A stretch of DNA of 39,091 nt from an uncultured Helicobacter sp. (GCF_937893305.1 NZ_CALBGN010000014.1:1-39091); one strand, 5' to 3'. Shown: positions 8,634 to 18,137, counted from the first letter of the stretch. The notes: generated by a model not told the origin, from the sequence alone. A program made the numbers and translations.

Positions 8634-10220
8634 TTACTTTTCCTCCCCTTGTGTGCCATCCTGTGGAGATTGCGATTCTTGTTCTTGTGCATGTGGAATC
8701 TCTACTGCTTGCATAGGTTCTAATCCAAAAAAATCAAAACTTTCCTTACTTACAATCCTTGATTGCATCACTGCGAGCGTATTTTCCACACCCTTATTAA
8801 TAGGCTCTAAAATAGGCTTTGGATACACACCAAGCCAAATCACAATCACAACTAAAGGCAATAATGCGCTCCACTCACGCGCATTTAAATCACCAAGTTT
8901 TAGATTTTCTGTATGAATAATTTTTCCAAAAAAAGCTTTGCGGTATAAATGCAACATATACACCGCACCAACAATAATGCTAATCCCAGCAATTCCTGCC
9001 ATCACAGGAGAAACTTGAAAAAATCCAAGCAAAGATAAAAACTCTCCTACAAATCCCATTGTCAAAGGAAGTCCAGCAGAAGCCATAGCCATAATTCCAA
9101 AAATTGCCGCATAATTTGGCATTACCTTTGCAATCCCTCCAAACTCTGTAATGATTTTTGTATGTCGCCTTTCATAAAGCATTCCTACAAGCATAAATAA
9201 CGCCCCACTAATGATTCCGTGACTTAGCATAAAAAACACAGAACCTGCAATTCCTTCAGCATTTAGCGCAAACACACCTATCATAATTACGCCCATATGA
9301 GAAATAGAGCTATATGCAATCACTTGCTTAATGTCTTCTTGTGCAAAAGCTACAAATGCTCCATAAATCACCATTATAAGCGATAACACAGCCACTGGTA
9401 TCAAAAACACTATACTAGCATCAGGGAATAAAGGGAGAGAAAAACGCACAAAACCATAAGTTCCCATCTTTAAAAGCACTGCTGCTAAGATAATAGAACC
9501 AATTGTTGGCGCTTGTCCGTGCGCATAAGGCAACCAAGTATGAAAGGGAAACATCGGCACTTTTACAGCAAGCCCAGCAAAAAAGGCAAGAAACAACCAA
9601 AGCTGCACACCTTTTGGAATCGCACTTAAGCTATACCACTCCAAAAGTGAGAATGTCCAAACACCGCTAACTTCAAAGTAATAATATGCTAGAAATAAGA
9701 TTCCAACTAGCATTAACATTGAACCTAAAAATGTGTATAAGAAAAACTTCACTGCTGCATAAATTCTGCTTCCACTTCCCCAAGCACCAATAATATAAAG
9801 CATAGGCACCAAAGAAAGCTCCCAAAACACATAAAACAAAATCACATCAAGCGCGCAAAACACGCCAATCATAATGCTCTCAAGACACAAAAGCGCGATG
9901 ATTAGCTTTTTTGTTTCGTGTTTTTCGTTAAGATAGATAAACCCAATTAAGCTAATAAGCGCGCTTAATACAATCAAAAACAAAGAGATTCCATCTACTC
10001 CCACAAGATAGCTCACGCCAAAGCTTTCTACTAAAGAAAACGCTGTAACAAACTGAAATCCATCTGCGCTTGTATCAAATCCATACCAAAGCAAAAGCGT
10101 TAAACAAAACTCAATTGCACTAATCACAACAGCATAAGTTTTTAAATTTTCTTTAATTCCAATTGCTAAAAGTGATCCAAGTAAAGGAAAAAAAATTAAT
10201 AAGGTTAAAAGGTAGTCCAT
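8634..10220 (-). CDS. nuoM: NADH-quinone oxidoreductase (complex I) subunit M
   Basis: A 528-residue antiporter-like membrane subunit of complex I. It shows VFWELSLVPMLYIIGAWG (conserved Glu of helix 5), AVKVPMFPFHTWLPYAHGQA (Lys and HTWLP motif) and IKQVIAYSSISHMGV (helix 7-8 region). The cytoplasmic C-terminus ends in an unusual Gln/Glu/Ser-rich tail (EQESQSPQDGTQGEEK). It overlaps nuoL by 16 bases at its start and abuts nuoN, so translation is probably coupled. It pumps protons across the cytoplasmic membrane together with NuoL and NuoN. Confidence 0.97.
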   Translation of the reverse strand: MDYLLTLLIFFPLLGSLLAIGIKENLKTYAVVISAIEFCLTLLLWYGFDTSADGFQFVTAFSLVESFGVSYLVGVDGISLFLIVLSALISLIGFIYLNEKHETKKLIIALLCLESIMIGVFCALDVILFYVFWELSLVPMLYIIGAWGSGSRIYAAVKFFLYTFLGSMLMLVGILFLAYYYFEVSGVWTFSLLEWYSLSAIPKGVQLWLFLAFFAGLAVKVPMFPFHTWLPYAHGQAPTIGSIILAAVLLKMGTYGFVRFSLPLFPDASIVFLIPVAVLSLIMVIYGAFVAFAQEDIKQVIAYSSISHMGVIMIGVFALNAEGIAGSVFFMLSHGIISGALFMLVGMLYERRHTKIITEFGGIAKVMPNYAAIFGIMAMASAGLPLTMGFVGEFLSLLGFFQVSPVMAGIAGISIIVGAVYMLHLYRKAFFGKIIHTENLKLGDLNAREWSALLPLVVIVIWLGVYPKPILEPINKGVENTLAVMQSRIVSKESFDFFGLEPMQAVEIPHAQEQESQSPQDGTQGEEK

Positions 10221-12064
10221 ACACCCTCCCTATAAATAAATACAAACAATAATAAAGCAACAACACCAAAGAACATAATCTTTAGCATTTTAGAAAGATT
10301 GCCACCCTGAATCCAACGCATACTCTCACCACTGCTATTTAGAATTCTAGCAATCATATCCACAATATAATCCACAACTTGTTTATCCACTAACCAAGCA
10401 ATTTTTGCCAACCTAAAATAATTTTGAATAAAAATCTTATCATATAAAGTAGGGATAAAATACTGATGACTTAAAAGCTTATAAACGAAAGTTTCTTCCC
10501 ATTTTTTAGAGAAGCCACCGCTTTTATATTTAAAAACAGCAAATACGATTCCACTTAATGCCACACAAGAAGTAATCAAAATCAAAATCCAAATTGTTTT
10601 ATTATCTAAATTTGCGTGAAAATCCGGGAGAGTTTGCAAGATAAAATGATGAAAGTATCCTTCAAATAATCCTGCAAAAACCGCCAAAACACCTAAAGGC
10701 AACATCGCATAAAGCATATAAGGATAGGCTTCATGAGGATGCTCTTTATGTTTTTTCTCTCCAAAAAACACAAGCATAATGAGTCTAAAACTATAAAATG
10801 CTGTTAAAAACGCTCCAAGCAATAACGCTCCCCATAGCACATAAGCTCCACTTCCAAAAGCAGCCTCTAGAATTTTATCTTTAGAGAAAAAGCCAGAAAA
10901 AGGATAGATTCCGGCAAGTGCCACAGAAGCTAAAATCATTAAAATTGCTGTATATTTAAGAGGCTGATATAATGCGCCCATTTTAGAAATGTCTAATTTA
11001 TCGTGCATTGCGTGCATTACATTTCCAGCACCTAAAAATAATAAAGATTTAAAAAATGCGTGTGTTGCAAGGTGAAACAATGCAATCCAATAAGCCTCCA
11101 ATCCTGCTGCAACAAACATATAGCCAAGTTGCGAAAGCGTAGAATAAGCAATAATGCGCTTTAAATCTTTATTAACAAGTGCCATTGTTGCAGCAAACAC
11201 TGCAACAAAAGCCCCTAAACATGCAATAGCAAATCCCACTTCCGGTATCATAGAATACAAAGGATTTGCACGGATTACTAAATACACACCCGCAGTTACC
11301 ATTGTTGCTGCGTGAATAAGTGCTGATACAGGCGTTGGTCCTTCCATTGCATCTGCAAGCCAAGTGTGCAAAGGAAACTGCGCGCTTTTTCCCATAGCTC
11401 CAACAAACAAAAGCACACCAATAGCAATCAAAAGCTCCTTAGGTGCTTCATAAACATTTCCCAAAATCTCTTCATAATTTAAACTTCCAAAAGTCCAATA
11501 GATCAAAAAGATTCCAAGCAACATTCCAAGATCAGCAATACGATTCATAATAAAAGCTTCATTTGCAGCAAAAGAAGCAGAATCTCTCTCATACCAAAAT
11601 CCAATCAACATCCAAGAACACAGTCCAACACCTTCCCAGCCAATAAACAAGCCAACAAAGTTATCACTCATCACAAGGATTAACATAGAAAATACAAAAG
11701 CACTCAAATAAACAAAAAAACGATTAAAGCTTGTATCATGGCTCATATAGCCAATTGCATAAATATGCACACATAAAGACACTAAAGTTACAACAAACAT
11801 CATTGTAGCACTCACGCTATCCACCAAAAACCCAAATGGAATATAAAGCCCACCAGCTCCAATCCAATCCATTAGCGTAACCTTTAGCGCAACTCCGCCT
11901 TGAAAAGTATAAACAAACAACAACAAAGAAGCAAAACAAGACACCCCAAGCATTAAAGAAGCAAACACCCCTACCCCTAAAAATTTTTTCTTAGAGGCAA
12001 AAGGAATTCCAAACAAAGAACCAATCAAAGGCGCAAAAAGTGCGCTATATAAAATTACTTCCAT
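10205..12064 (-). CDS. nuoL: NADH-quinone oxidoreductase (complex I) subunit L
   Basis: A 619-residue distal proton-pumping subunit of complex I. Recognisable segments are LFIGWEGVGLCSWMLIGFWY, GKSAQFPLHTWLADAMEGPT and LKRIIAYSTLSQLGYMF. The C-terminal hydrophobic segment after about residue 500 corresponds to the long lateral helix plus its anchor that lies along NuoM and NuoN. The length is standard. The start ATG (12064) lies two bases after the nuoK stop, and its 3' end overlaps nuoM by 16 bases. Confidence 0.97.
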   Translation of the reverse strand: MEVILYSALFAPLIGSLFGIPFASKKKFLGVGVFASLMLGVSCFASLLLFVYTFQGGVALKVTLMDWIGAGGLYIPFGFLVDSVSATMMFVVTLVSLCVHIYAIGYMSHDTSFNRFFVYLSAFVFSMLILVMSDNFVGLFIGWEGVGLCSWMLIGFWYERDSASFAANEAFIMNRIADLGMLLGIFLIYWTFGSLNYEEILGNVYEAPKELLIAIGVLLFVGAMGKSAQFPLHTWLADAMEGPTPVSALIHAATMVTAGVYLVIRANPLYSMIPEVGFAIACLGAFVAVFAATMALVNKDLKRIIAYSTLSQLGYMFVAAGLEAYWIALFHLATHAFFKSLLFLGAGNVMHAMHDKLDISKMGALYQPLKYTAILMILASVALAGIYPFSGFFSKDKILEAAFGSGAYVLWGALLLGAFLTAFYSFRLIMLVFFGEKKHKEHPHEAYPYMLYAMLPLGVLAVFAGLFEGYFHHFILQTLPDFHANLDNKTIWILILITSCVALSGIVFAVFKYKSGGFSKKWEETFVYKLLSHQYFIPTLYDKIFIQNYFRLAKIAWLVDKQVVDYIVDMIARILNSSGESMRWIQGGNLSKMLKIMFFGVVALLLFVFIYREGVWTTF

Positions 12065-12066
12065 TG

Positions 12067-12369
12067 CTAGCCTTCCATAATTTTAAGTCTATCAAGATCA
12101 AGTGTGTGATGCTTTTTATACCAAGCAATCAGCAAACCTACACCAATAGCAACTTCGCTTGCCGCTACTGCTAGAAGAAAAAACGCAAACATCTGTCCAT
12201 TTAAATCTCCAAGATATTTACCCACTGCAACAAACCCAACACTTACTGCACTCAAAACAATCTCCGTAGAAAAAAAGAGCATTAATAAATTTTTGCGCCT
12301 TAGCATTCCAAAAACACCAATAATAAACATAAGGCTTGATAAAATTAAATAATGATTAAGCGTTATCAT
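12067..12369 (-). CDS. nuoK: NADH-quinone oxidoreductase (complex I) subunit K
   Basis: A 100-residue protein with three membrane helices, the standard NuoK size. It includes the conserved Glu in MLFFSTEIVLSAV and a second in AASEVAIGVGLLIAWYKK, both needed for proton transfer in the membrane arm. I chose the ATG at 12369 (MITLNHYL). A longer frame to 12396 exists, but AAGGAG sits directly before the chosen ATG and the extra nine residues do not look like NuoK. It overlaps the nuoJ end by 14 bases. Confidence 0.95.
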   Translation of the reverse strand: MITLNHYLILSSLMFIIGVFGMLRRKNLLMLFFSTEIVLSAVSVGFVAVGKYLGDLNGQMFAFFLLAVAASEVAIGVGLLIAWYKKHHTLDLDRLKIMEG

Positions 12370-12925
12370 ACTCTTCTCCTTTAGGCACTTGTTCATTTAA
12401 AGTTAAAGAATAGCGCATTCTCTTACCTGCCAACACAATTCCTGCAATCATCGCGACAAGCAACATTATTGCTGCAATCTCAAAAGGAATCAAAAATTTA
12501 GTAAAAAGCACATAACCAACCATTTGCACATTTCCGATTCCATCTTTTATTGGTGTTGTTGCCTGCAAGCTTGTGAGATTTTCTGCAATCACAGGAGAAA
12601 CAACAATCAATACAAGCAATAAAGCTCCCATACCACTTAAAAAAAATAAAATCTTAGGATTTTCAATTTTTTCTTTTTCTAGCTTTTGGCTATCAAAAAA
12701 CATCATCGCAAAAGCATATAGAGCAATGACTGCTCCTGTATAGACAACAATTTGCACCACACCTAAAAACTCTGCCCCAAGTAAAAAGAAAAAAGCCGAA
12801 ACAAACATCATTCCAGCAGCAAGCGCACTTAAAGCATAAAGAACATTTTTTGTTGTAACAACCACCAAAAACATCGCTAAAGTTAATGCGCAAAAGACAT
12901 AAAATGCGATTGCCTCAAACATCAC
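12356..12925 (-). CDS. nuoJ: NADH-quinone oxidoreductase (complex I) subunit J
   Basis: A 189-residue membrane protein with five hydrophobic helices, including the typical LGAEFLGVVQIVVYTGAVIALYAFAMMFF (third helix, with a pi-bulge in known structures). It forms part of the proximal membrane arm that couples quinone reduction to pumping. It overlaps nuoI by four bases (12922-12925) and nuoK by 14 bases. Confidence 0.95.
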   Translation of the reverse strand: MMFEAIAFYVFCALTLAMFLVVVTTKNVLYALSALAAGMMFVSAFFFLLGAEFLGVVQIVVYTGAVIALYAFAMMFFDSQKLEKEKIENPKILFFLSGMGALLLVLIVVSPVIAENLTSLQATTPIKDGIGNVQMVGYVLFTKFLIPFEIAAIMLLVAMIAGIVLAGKRMRYSLTLNEQVPKGEEYDNA

Positions 12926-13578
12926 TTATCCTCCATTTTTTGAGATTCTACTTCTTTAGATTCCAAATTTTCAATTTTAGATTCCAACTTTTTCTCCAAG
13001 TATTTTAGTGGTGTTGCTTTAATACGCTTATCTGCATCTACACTCACACTTCCTACACCATCAAACTCACAATCATTACCGCTTAAAACTTTGTCAATAG
13101 GTGTTAGCATATCATTTTTAAGTGCGAAAGATGCGCGTTGCTCACAAGCATTCTCATAGCGATTTCCATGCACAATAGCAAGCTCTGGACACACTTCAGC
13201 ACACAGCCCACAATAAATGCAACGCCCAAAGTTGATGCTATATTCAAACACAACCTTACGCTTATCTTCTCCATAGCCAGTTTCCATTCTAATGCAATTT
13301 GCCACGCAAATTTTCTCGCATAATCCACAGCCAATACAACGCTCATTTCCACTATCCAACAAACGCTTTAACTCATGAACTGCACGATAACGCGGACTTA
13401 AAGGCAACTTTTCTAAAGGATATTGCACGGTATGGATTTGCGCCTTGCAAAGCTCCTTAAACACAAGCCAAAGCCCAACAAAAAGCTCTCCTTTTAATGC
13501 ACGATTCCAAAAACGCACAAACTTTTGCGTCCCACTCAAAGGTGGAGTTTTTTCATAAATCTTTACATATTGACTCAA
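12922..13578 (-). CDS. nuoI: NADH-quinone oxidoreductase (complex I) subunit I, two [4Fe-4S] ferredoxin
   Basis: A 218-residue peripheral subunit carrying clusters N6a and N6b. Two complete motifs are seen: CIGCGLCEKIC (C81, C84, C87, with C91) and CIYCGLCAEVCP (C120, C123, C126, C130). The chosen start is TTG at 13578, one base into the nuoH stop codon region (TTGA), with GGAGG six bases upstream; it gives the expected length and an N-terminus SQYVKIYEK. An upstream ATG at 13653 in the same frame would add 25 residues encoded inside nuoH and is unlikely. The C-terminus is a charged tail (LEKKLESKIENLESKEVESQ) not needed for the clusters. It relays electrons towards the N2 cluster in NuoB. 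Confidence 0.93.
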   Translation of the reverse strand: MSQYVKIYEKTPPLSGTQKFVRFWNRALKGELFVGLWLVFKELCKAQIHTVQYPLEKLPLSPRYRAVHELKRLLDSGNERCIGCGLCEKICVANCIRMETGYGEDKRKVVFEYSINFGRCIYCGLCAEVCPELAIVHGNRYENACEQRASFALKNDMLTPIDKVLSGNDCEFDGVGSVSVDADKRIKATPLKYLEKKLESKIENLESKEVESQKMEDK

Positions 13579-14573
13579 TTTCCACCTCCTAAAACTACAA
13601 TTCCTGTAATAAAGACATTTAAAAGTGCCAATGGAAACAACACTCTCCAACATAATCCCATTAATTGATCAGGTCTAATGTGCGGATATGCTGCTCTAGC
13701 CCACATAAACAAAAAAATAAAAAACATTACTTTTAAAAGAATTGCAACTCCACCCGGGATAAATCCTAATGGATTAAATCCACCAAGAAAAATCAAAGAC
13801 ACTACAAAAGAGAGTGAAATCATGCTTGCATACTCACCAATAAAAAACATTCCCCAACGCATTCCAGCATATTCAGTAGCATATCCTGCGACAATCTCCG
13901 CTTCGTGCTCTAGCAAGTCAAAAGGCGTCCTATTAAGCTCTACATATCCCGCAAACAAAAAGAGCAAAAACGCCAAAGGCTGTGAGAAAATCAACCAATC
14001 TGTAATGCCGCCATTTTGATAATTATTAATATCTATTAAAGACAACGATCCAACAAGCATTAAAGGGGCAAGCAAAGACAATCCAGAAACCACTTCAAAG
14101 CTAAGAAGCTGCACAGCAGTTCTTGCTGCTCCTAAAAGCGACCATTTACTATTTGCGCTAATTCCAGCGAGCAAAGGTCCATAAAGCCCAGCAGCTCCAA
14201 CACCCAATACAAATAAAATTCCAACATTAATATCAGAAACAATAGGCTGAATCGTGCGACCAAAGAGTTCAAACTCAGGAAAAAAGGGAATAGGAGCCAT
14301 TGCGATAAATGCCGTTGCAGCAGTAATCGTAGGAGCAATTCTAAAAATCAAGCGATTTGCGCCACTTGGAACAATATCTTCTTTAGTAAAAAGCTTAATC
14401 CCATCTGCTAAAATCTGCAAAACCCCAAAAGGACCAACAATAGTAGGTCCTAAACGCCTTTGAAAAAACGCCAAAACCTTGCGTTCTACATAAGTTGTAA
14501 ATCCAGCAAGTGCTGAAAAAATCAACACCAAAAGCAGAATCTTAATAAGTGTTTCAATCACATAAGCCATCAT
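13575..14573 (-). CDS. nuoH: NADH-quinone oxidoreductase (complex I) subunit H
   Basis: A 332-residue membrane subunit forming the quinone chamber at the junction of the two arms. Family segments are YVERKVLAFFQRRLGPTIVGP (first loop, split here by convention), GISANSKWSLLGAARTAVQ, and ELNRTPFDLLEHEAEIVAGY with the conserved acidic loop. The start is ATG at 14573, overlapping the nuoG stop as ATGA; a second ATG follows directly (14570). A longer frame back to 14636 lies inside nuoG and is rejected. It ends overlapping the nuoI start by four bases. Confidence 0.95.
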   Translation of the reverse strand: MMAYVIETLIKILLLVLIFSALAGFTTYVERKVLAFFQRRLGPTIVGPFGVLQILADGIKLFTKEDIVPSGANRLIFRIAPTITAATAFIAMAPIPFFPEFELFGRTIQPIVSDINVGILFVLGVGAAGLYGPLLAGISANSKWSLLGAARTAVQLLSFEVVSGLSLLAPLMLVGSLSLIDINNYQNGGITDWLIFSQPLAFLLFLFAGYVELNRTPFDLLEHEAEIVAGYATEYAGMRWGMFFIGEYASMISLSFVVSLIFLGGFNPLGFIPGGVAILLKVMFFIFLFMWARAAYPHIRPDQLMGLCWRVLFPLALLNVFITGIVVLGGGN

Positions 14574-17041
14574 TTTAAAGCCTTTATAGAAGCATTTGCA
14601 TAGCGTGCGTTTTGGAATCCATCTTCTATCCCACACACACCAAGTGCGGCAAAATCACCTTGCATACCCTTATCAATACTTACCACTGAAGAGATAATCA
14701 CCCCATTTAAAAAGTCAATTTCTACCTTATCACCTTGCGCTAATGCAAGCTTGTTTGCATAATCTTGGCTAAGTTGCAAGCCATTTTTAGAATCTAAATG
14801 TAAAGCCATCAAAGTATTCTTAGAAAAATGCGCCACACTATTACGCGCATAGAGATTATAATCCCCTAACGATTCTAAGGTTACAGGAGAAATCTCTTCT
14901 TGTTTTTTACAACAATTCACATCTAAAAGATAGCCACGAATCTCTGTGCCATCATTTGCATAACCAAAACCTAAATCATCATAAGCAATACTCTTAAATC
15001 CTTTAGATATTGGTAGTTCTTGTGTATAATCTATGGTGTTCTCATTTTCTAACCCTAACGCTCTTGCAATATCATTTAACTCATATCCATAATAAGGTGT
15101 TGCTGGAGCAATTGGCACAACACGCTTATCTACATTAACAAGCGTGCCTTCTTGCTCATTTAAATATGGCATTAATAAGGCATTGTCCGCTTGTGTTCCA
15201 ATACTATATTTTCCTTTCACATTGTAGCCTATGCTATACCCCAAGCTTTCTTTATCTAAATCGCAAATTAGAGCAACTCCAAGTGCATTAGTTTGTGGTG
15301 GCAGCAACATCACCTTTACTTCACTTAATGCTTCAATGTAGCCTAAAATCTTAGCAATATTACTTGCATTTCTTGCTTCATACACATCAAATCCAACTAT
15401 CAAAGTAGGATTTTTAGCTCCTTTTAATGCTTCTTTTAAGCTCTCTATTGCTTCTCTTATAGACTCTCCACAATATCCGTATAACTCACTTGTTAAAACT
15501 TCAACTTCTTCATCAACCTTTTGGCTGACTTCTTTTTTGATAAAAGTTGGTTCACCTTTTTCATCTAAAATCACATTTCCATTTTCATCTAATGCTTCTT
15601 GTTGAATTGTTTTACTAATCTCTTTTGTGAGCGTTTTGGATTCCATCTTTTCATATTTTTCAATCTGCTCTTTTAGAGATTGTGGCATTTTCTCTTTTGC
15701 AATACAAGCACTAGCCAACAATAACGCCATTGCTTCTTCGCTATCTGGTTTATAGATTCCATTGATTGCAGTTTTTACAAAGTTTTTCAATACAACATCT
15801 TCCATTGTGTGAAAACTTGCAAGATTTGCGCCTTTGTTTTGTTTCATTGCATTATTAATAGAGTGTGTAATTACTGGCATATCATAGCTTAATGCACCAC
15901 CAAAAGTCATCACAAGAGTGCTTTGGGTAATCTCTTTTTGCGTTGCACTCCCTAAATTTCCACAGATTTTACTAAAGACATCCAAGAAACTCTTAAAAGA
16001 ATACACGTTTTCACACACAAGTTTATAACCAAATTTCTCTTTAAATTGTTGCAAGATTAGAGCCTCTTCATTGCTAATATCTCCTGCAAATTTAATGGTT
16101 TGTGCTTCTTTAAAGGCAGCAATAGTCTTATTAAACGCGTCTATATCTTTTTTAATGTGCTGATTATTAGCATTAAACGCCAAACGACCTGCTGGACAAA
16201 GTGTTGAAAAGTTCCAATCGCTTACCACGCGATACACTTCCTTTTCTCCACCGCTAATACCCTTTTGCTTAACTTCATAGGTCAATGCACAGCCATTTGC
16301 ACAATGCACGCAAGTGCTATCAATCCTTTCTAATTCCCACGCATTAGAACGATATTGAAAATGTCCAATACTAAGTGCGCCAACTGGACACACACTCACA
16401 CACTCTCCACAATCCCCACAAGCATCAGCATCCACACCATTTAAACCAATAAGAGATTTTTTAAATTTTGTCCAGACACCATAAGCATCTTTTGGCATAC
16501 TCTCTTTATAGGCTTTATCTGGCATTTCTCCATCATATTTTAATGCCTTAATATGCGATTTTCCAATCTTATCTTTACATAAAGTTACGCAACGCTCACA
16601 GACAATACATAAATTTGGATCATAAACTGCCTTACCCCAACTATCAAAGGGCTTATAAGTATCTTTTAGTGCATAATTTTGCTCTCTAACCCCCACATAA
16701 TGTGTGTAATTTTGCAACTCACACTCCCCACTCTTATCACAAACCCCACACTGCAAAGGATGATTGACATCATAAGCTTGCATAATTGCTACACGCTCTT
16801 CTTCAATTTCTGGTGTATGCACTAGCACTTGCATTCCATCTTTAACTTTTGCGTTGCAAGCATACACGCGCTTTCCATCTGCTTCTACCATACACATTTT
16901 GCACGCAAGCGTTGGAGATGCACAAGAGAGATAGCAAATTGCTGGAATAAAAATAGAATTTGCACGCGCAACATTTAAAATACTCTCACCTTCACTGCAA
17001 ATTACTTCACAGCCATCAATTGTTACTTTTATCTTTTCCAT
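14570..17041 (-). CDS. nuoG: Complex I subunit G, multi-iron-sulphur subunit with flavodoxin-type module
   Basis: An 823-residue protein. The N-terminal 2Fe-2S domain has C36, C47, C50 and C62. Next comes a His-Cys3 [4Fe-4S] site (H94, C98, C101, C107), then two ferredoxin-type 4Fe-4S motifs (C145/C148/C151/C155 and C208/C211/C214/C218), and an N7-like site C244/C247/C251/C282. The remaining 530 residues are a strongly diverged molybdopterin-oxidoreductase-like domain, with a polar insertion at about 462-512 (LDENGNVILDEKGEPTF). The start is ATG 17041, overlapping the preceding stop as TAATG; a longer frame to 17110 is inside the upstream gene. In this lineage it is thought to be the entry point for electrons because NuoE/F are missing. 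Confidence 0.95.
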   Translation of the reverse strand: MEKIKVTIDGCEVICSEGESILNVARANSIFIPAICYLSCASPTLACKMCMVEADGKRVYACNAKVKDGMQVLVHTPEIEEERVAIMQAYDVNHPLQCGVCDKSGECELQNYTHYVGVREQNYALKDTYKPFDSWGKAVYDPNLCIVCERCVTLCKDKIGKSHIKALKYDGEMPDKAYKESMPKDAYGVWTKFKKSLIGLNGVDADACGDCGECVSVCPVGALSIGHFQYRSNAWELERIDSTCVHCANGCALTYEVKQKGISGGEKEVYRVVSDWNFSTLCPAGRLAFNANNQHIKKDIDAFNKTIAAFKEAQTIKFAGDISNEEALILQQFKEKFGYKLVCENVYSFKSFLDVFSKICGNLGSATQKEITQSTLVMTFGGALSYDMPVITHSINNAMKQNKGANLASFHTMEDVVLKNFVKTAINGIYKPDSEEAMALLLASACIAKEKMPQSLKEQIEKYEKMESKTLTKEISKTIQQEALDENGNVILDEKGEPTFIKKEVSQKVDEEVEVLTSELYGYCGESIREAIESLKEALKGAKNPTLIVGFDVYEARNASNIAKILGYIEALSEVKVMLLPPQTNALGVALICDLDKESLGYSIGYNVKGKYSIGTQADNALLMPYLNEQEGTLVNVDKRVVPIAPATPYYGYELNDIARALGLENENTIDYTQELPISKGFKSIAYDDLGFGYANDGTEIRGYLLDVNCCKKQEEISPVTLESLGDYNLYARNSVAHFSKNTLMALHLDSKNGLQLSQDYANKLALAQGDKVEIDFLNGVIISSVVSIDKGMQGDFAALGVCGIEDGFQNARYANASIKALK

Positions 17042-17871
17042 TACGCCACCTTGCTTAAACTTACAAGTTGATAACAAAAATCTTTTTGCAAGACTTTTCT
17101 TGTCGTCCATAAGATTCCAACCATTCCTTTAATTTCCATATTACACTGCATTTTTACCACAATCTCTTGATAAGATTCTAGCTGAATCTTAACCTTTGTA
17201 TTGTCCTGCATTTTGCTCACCATACAAAATTGATTAGAAACTTCCAAGACCCCTTCTTTTCTAGCATCTTCTTGCACATACACAACTAAGCCATCATAAC
17301 TTTTTAAATCCTCTAAAGGCATAATTGCCTTGTGTTCTAATGGAATCGCATTAATCTTAGAATCCAAAAACACAATTTTTAAATCCTTTAGGGTTTTGCT
17401 AAGTAAAGCTAGGATTTTTGCTAGATTTTCTGCTTTTTTATGCGTGGCTAAATCTGCTCCAACAAGTAGTGTTAAACCAGATTTTTTATAATTTTGCGCA
17501 ATAATCTCCAACTCTTCTTCAGCAAAATTGCATTCTGATGCAAGATATCCTACATCAAGAGTTTTTACAAATTCTTGCAATGCTTTATCTTTAATTTTTT
17601 CATTGCTAAAAGTGCTTAATCCATAAGCAAGCAACGCAGTAACTGCTTCTTCAGCTCCCACTTCATAAGCAAATTGTGTAAAGCCATAAGGATTAAAATG
17701 TAAAGGATTTAGCAAAAAAATATGATGAAATTTGGATTCCATATTTTCCAAATTCTTTTTAAAGTCTTCTACAAATCCACCAAAAAGTAAAATATTTTTT
17801 TCACTTTTTAAAAGATTCATTTCGCAAGCAATTCCACCATTTTTCAAAAATGTTTGCACTAGTATATTCAT
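17041..17871 (-). CDS. Complex I accessory subunit at the nuoF position (HP1265/Cj1574-like)
   Basis: A 276-residue protein lying where nuoF lies in other bacteria. It has no NADH/FMN Gly-rich loops and no four-Cys cluster motif, so it cannot replace NuoF chemically. Residues 134-175 (LTLLVGADLATHKKAENLAKIL and following) align almost without gaps with NuoG 543-584 (NPTLIVGFDVYEARNASNIA and on). The preceding 30 residues are also similar in character. It therefore looks like a free-standing relative of part of the NuoG C-terminal domain. In Campylobacter and Helicobacter the equivalent gene is thought to help complex I accept electrons from flavodoxin. It overlaps the upstream small gene by four bases (ATGA) and nuoG by one base. 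Confidence 0.8.
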   Translation of the reverse strand: MNILVQTFLKNGGIACEMNLLKSEKNILLFGGFVEDFKKNLENMESKFHHIFLLNPLHFNPYGFTQFAYEVGAEEAVTALLAYGLSTFSNEKIKDKALQEFVKTLDVGYLASECNFAEEELEIIAQNYKKSGLTLLVGADLATHKKAENLAKILALLSKTLKDLKIVFLDSKINAIPLEHKAIMPLEDLKSYDGLVVYVQEDARKEGVLEVSNQFCMVSKMQDNTKVKIQLESYQEIVVKMQCNMEIKGMVGILWTTRKVLQKDFCYQLVSLSKVA

Positions 17872-18137
17872 ACATTAGCCTTTTGTGCTTCTAAATGTTT
17901 AGATTTCATATCTTCTTTTCTTGCAACAATTGTCCAATCCACTTCATTAAAACGCAATGAATTTAAAAGCGTATTTCCACTAGATTCCACAACATCTGCA
18001 CTTTTTTGCACATTGTCAAAATCAAGTACTTCAAATAAAAAGATTCCAACTTCTCCTACTTCTAATTCTGTATCTAAAATCTCTTTTAAACGCCCACAAA
18101 AATCATTTTTTAAATGCCTTAAATCAAAGCGTTTCAT
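17868..18137 (-). CDS. Complex I accessory subunit at the nuoE position (HP1264/Cj1575-like)
   Basis: An 89-residue protein matching by memory the short H. pylori protein at the nuoE position: start MKRFDLRHLK, then VGIFLFEVLDF and LLNSLRFNEVDWTIVARK. It has no Cys, so it does not carry the 2Fe-2S cluster of true NuoE (which needs four Cys). It overlaps nuoD by four bases and the following gene by four bases, so it is translated as part of the complex I operon. A role in docking an alternative donor such as flavodoxin is proposed for this group, not shown by the sequence. Confidence 0.85.
   Translation of the reverse strand: MKRFDLRHLKNDFCGRLKEILDTELEVGEVGIFLFEVLDFDNVQKSADVVESSGNTLLNSLRFNEVDWTIVARKEDMKSKHLEAQKANV

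Noticed and set aside
13579..13653. N-terminal extension of nuoI
   Set aside because: It lies inside nuoH, and a good ribosome site precedes the TTG at 13578.
17042..17110. N-terminal extension of nuoG
   Set aside because: It lies inside the upstream gene; the ATG at 17041 gives a proper ferredoxin-domain start.
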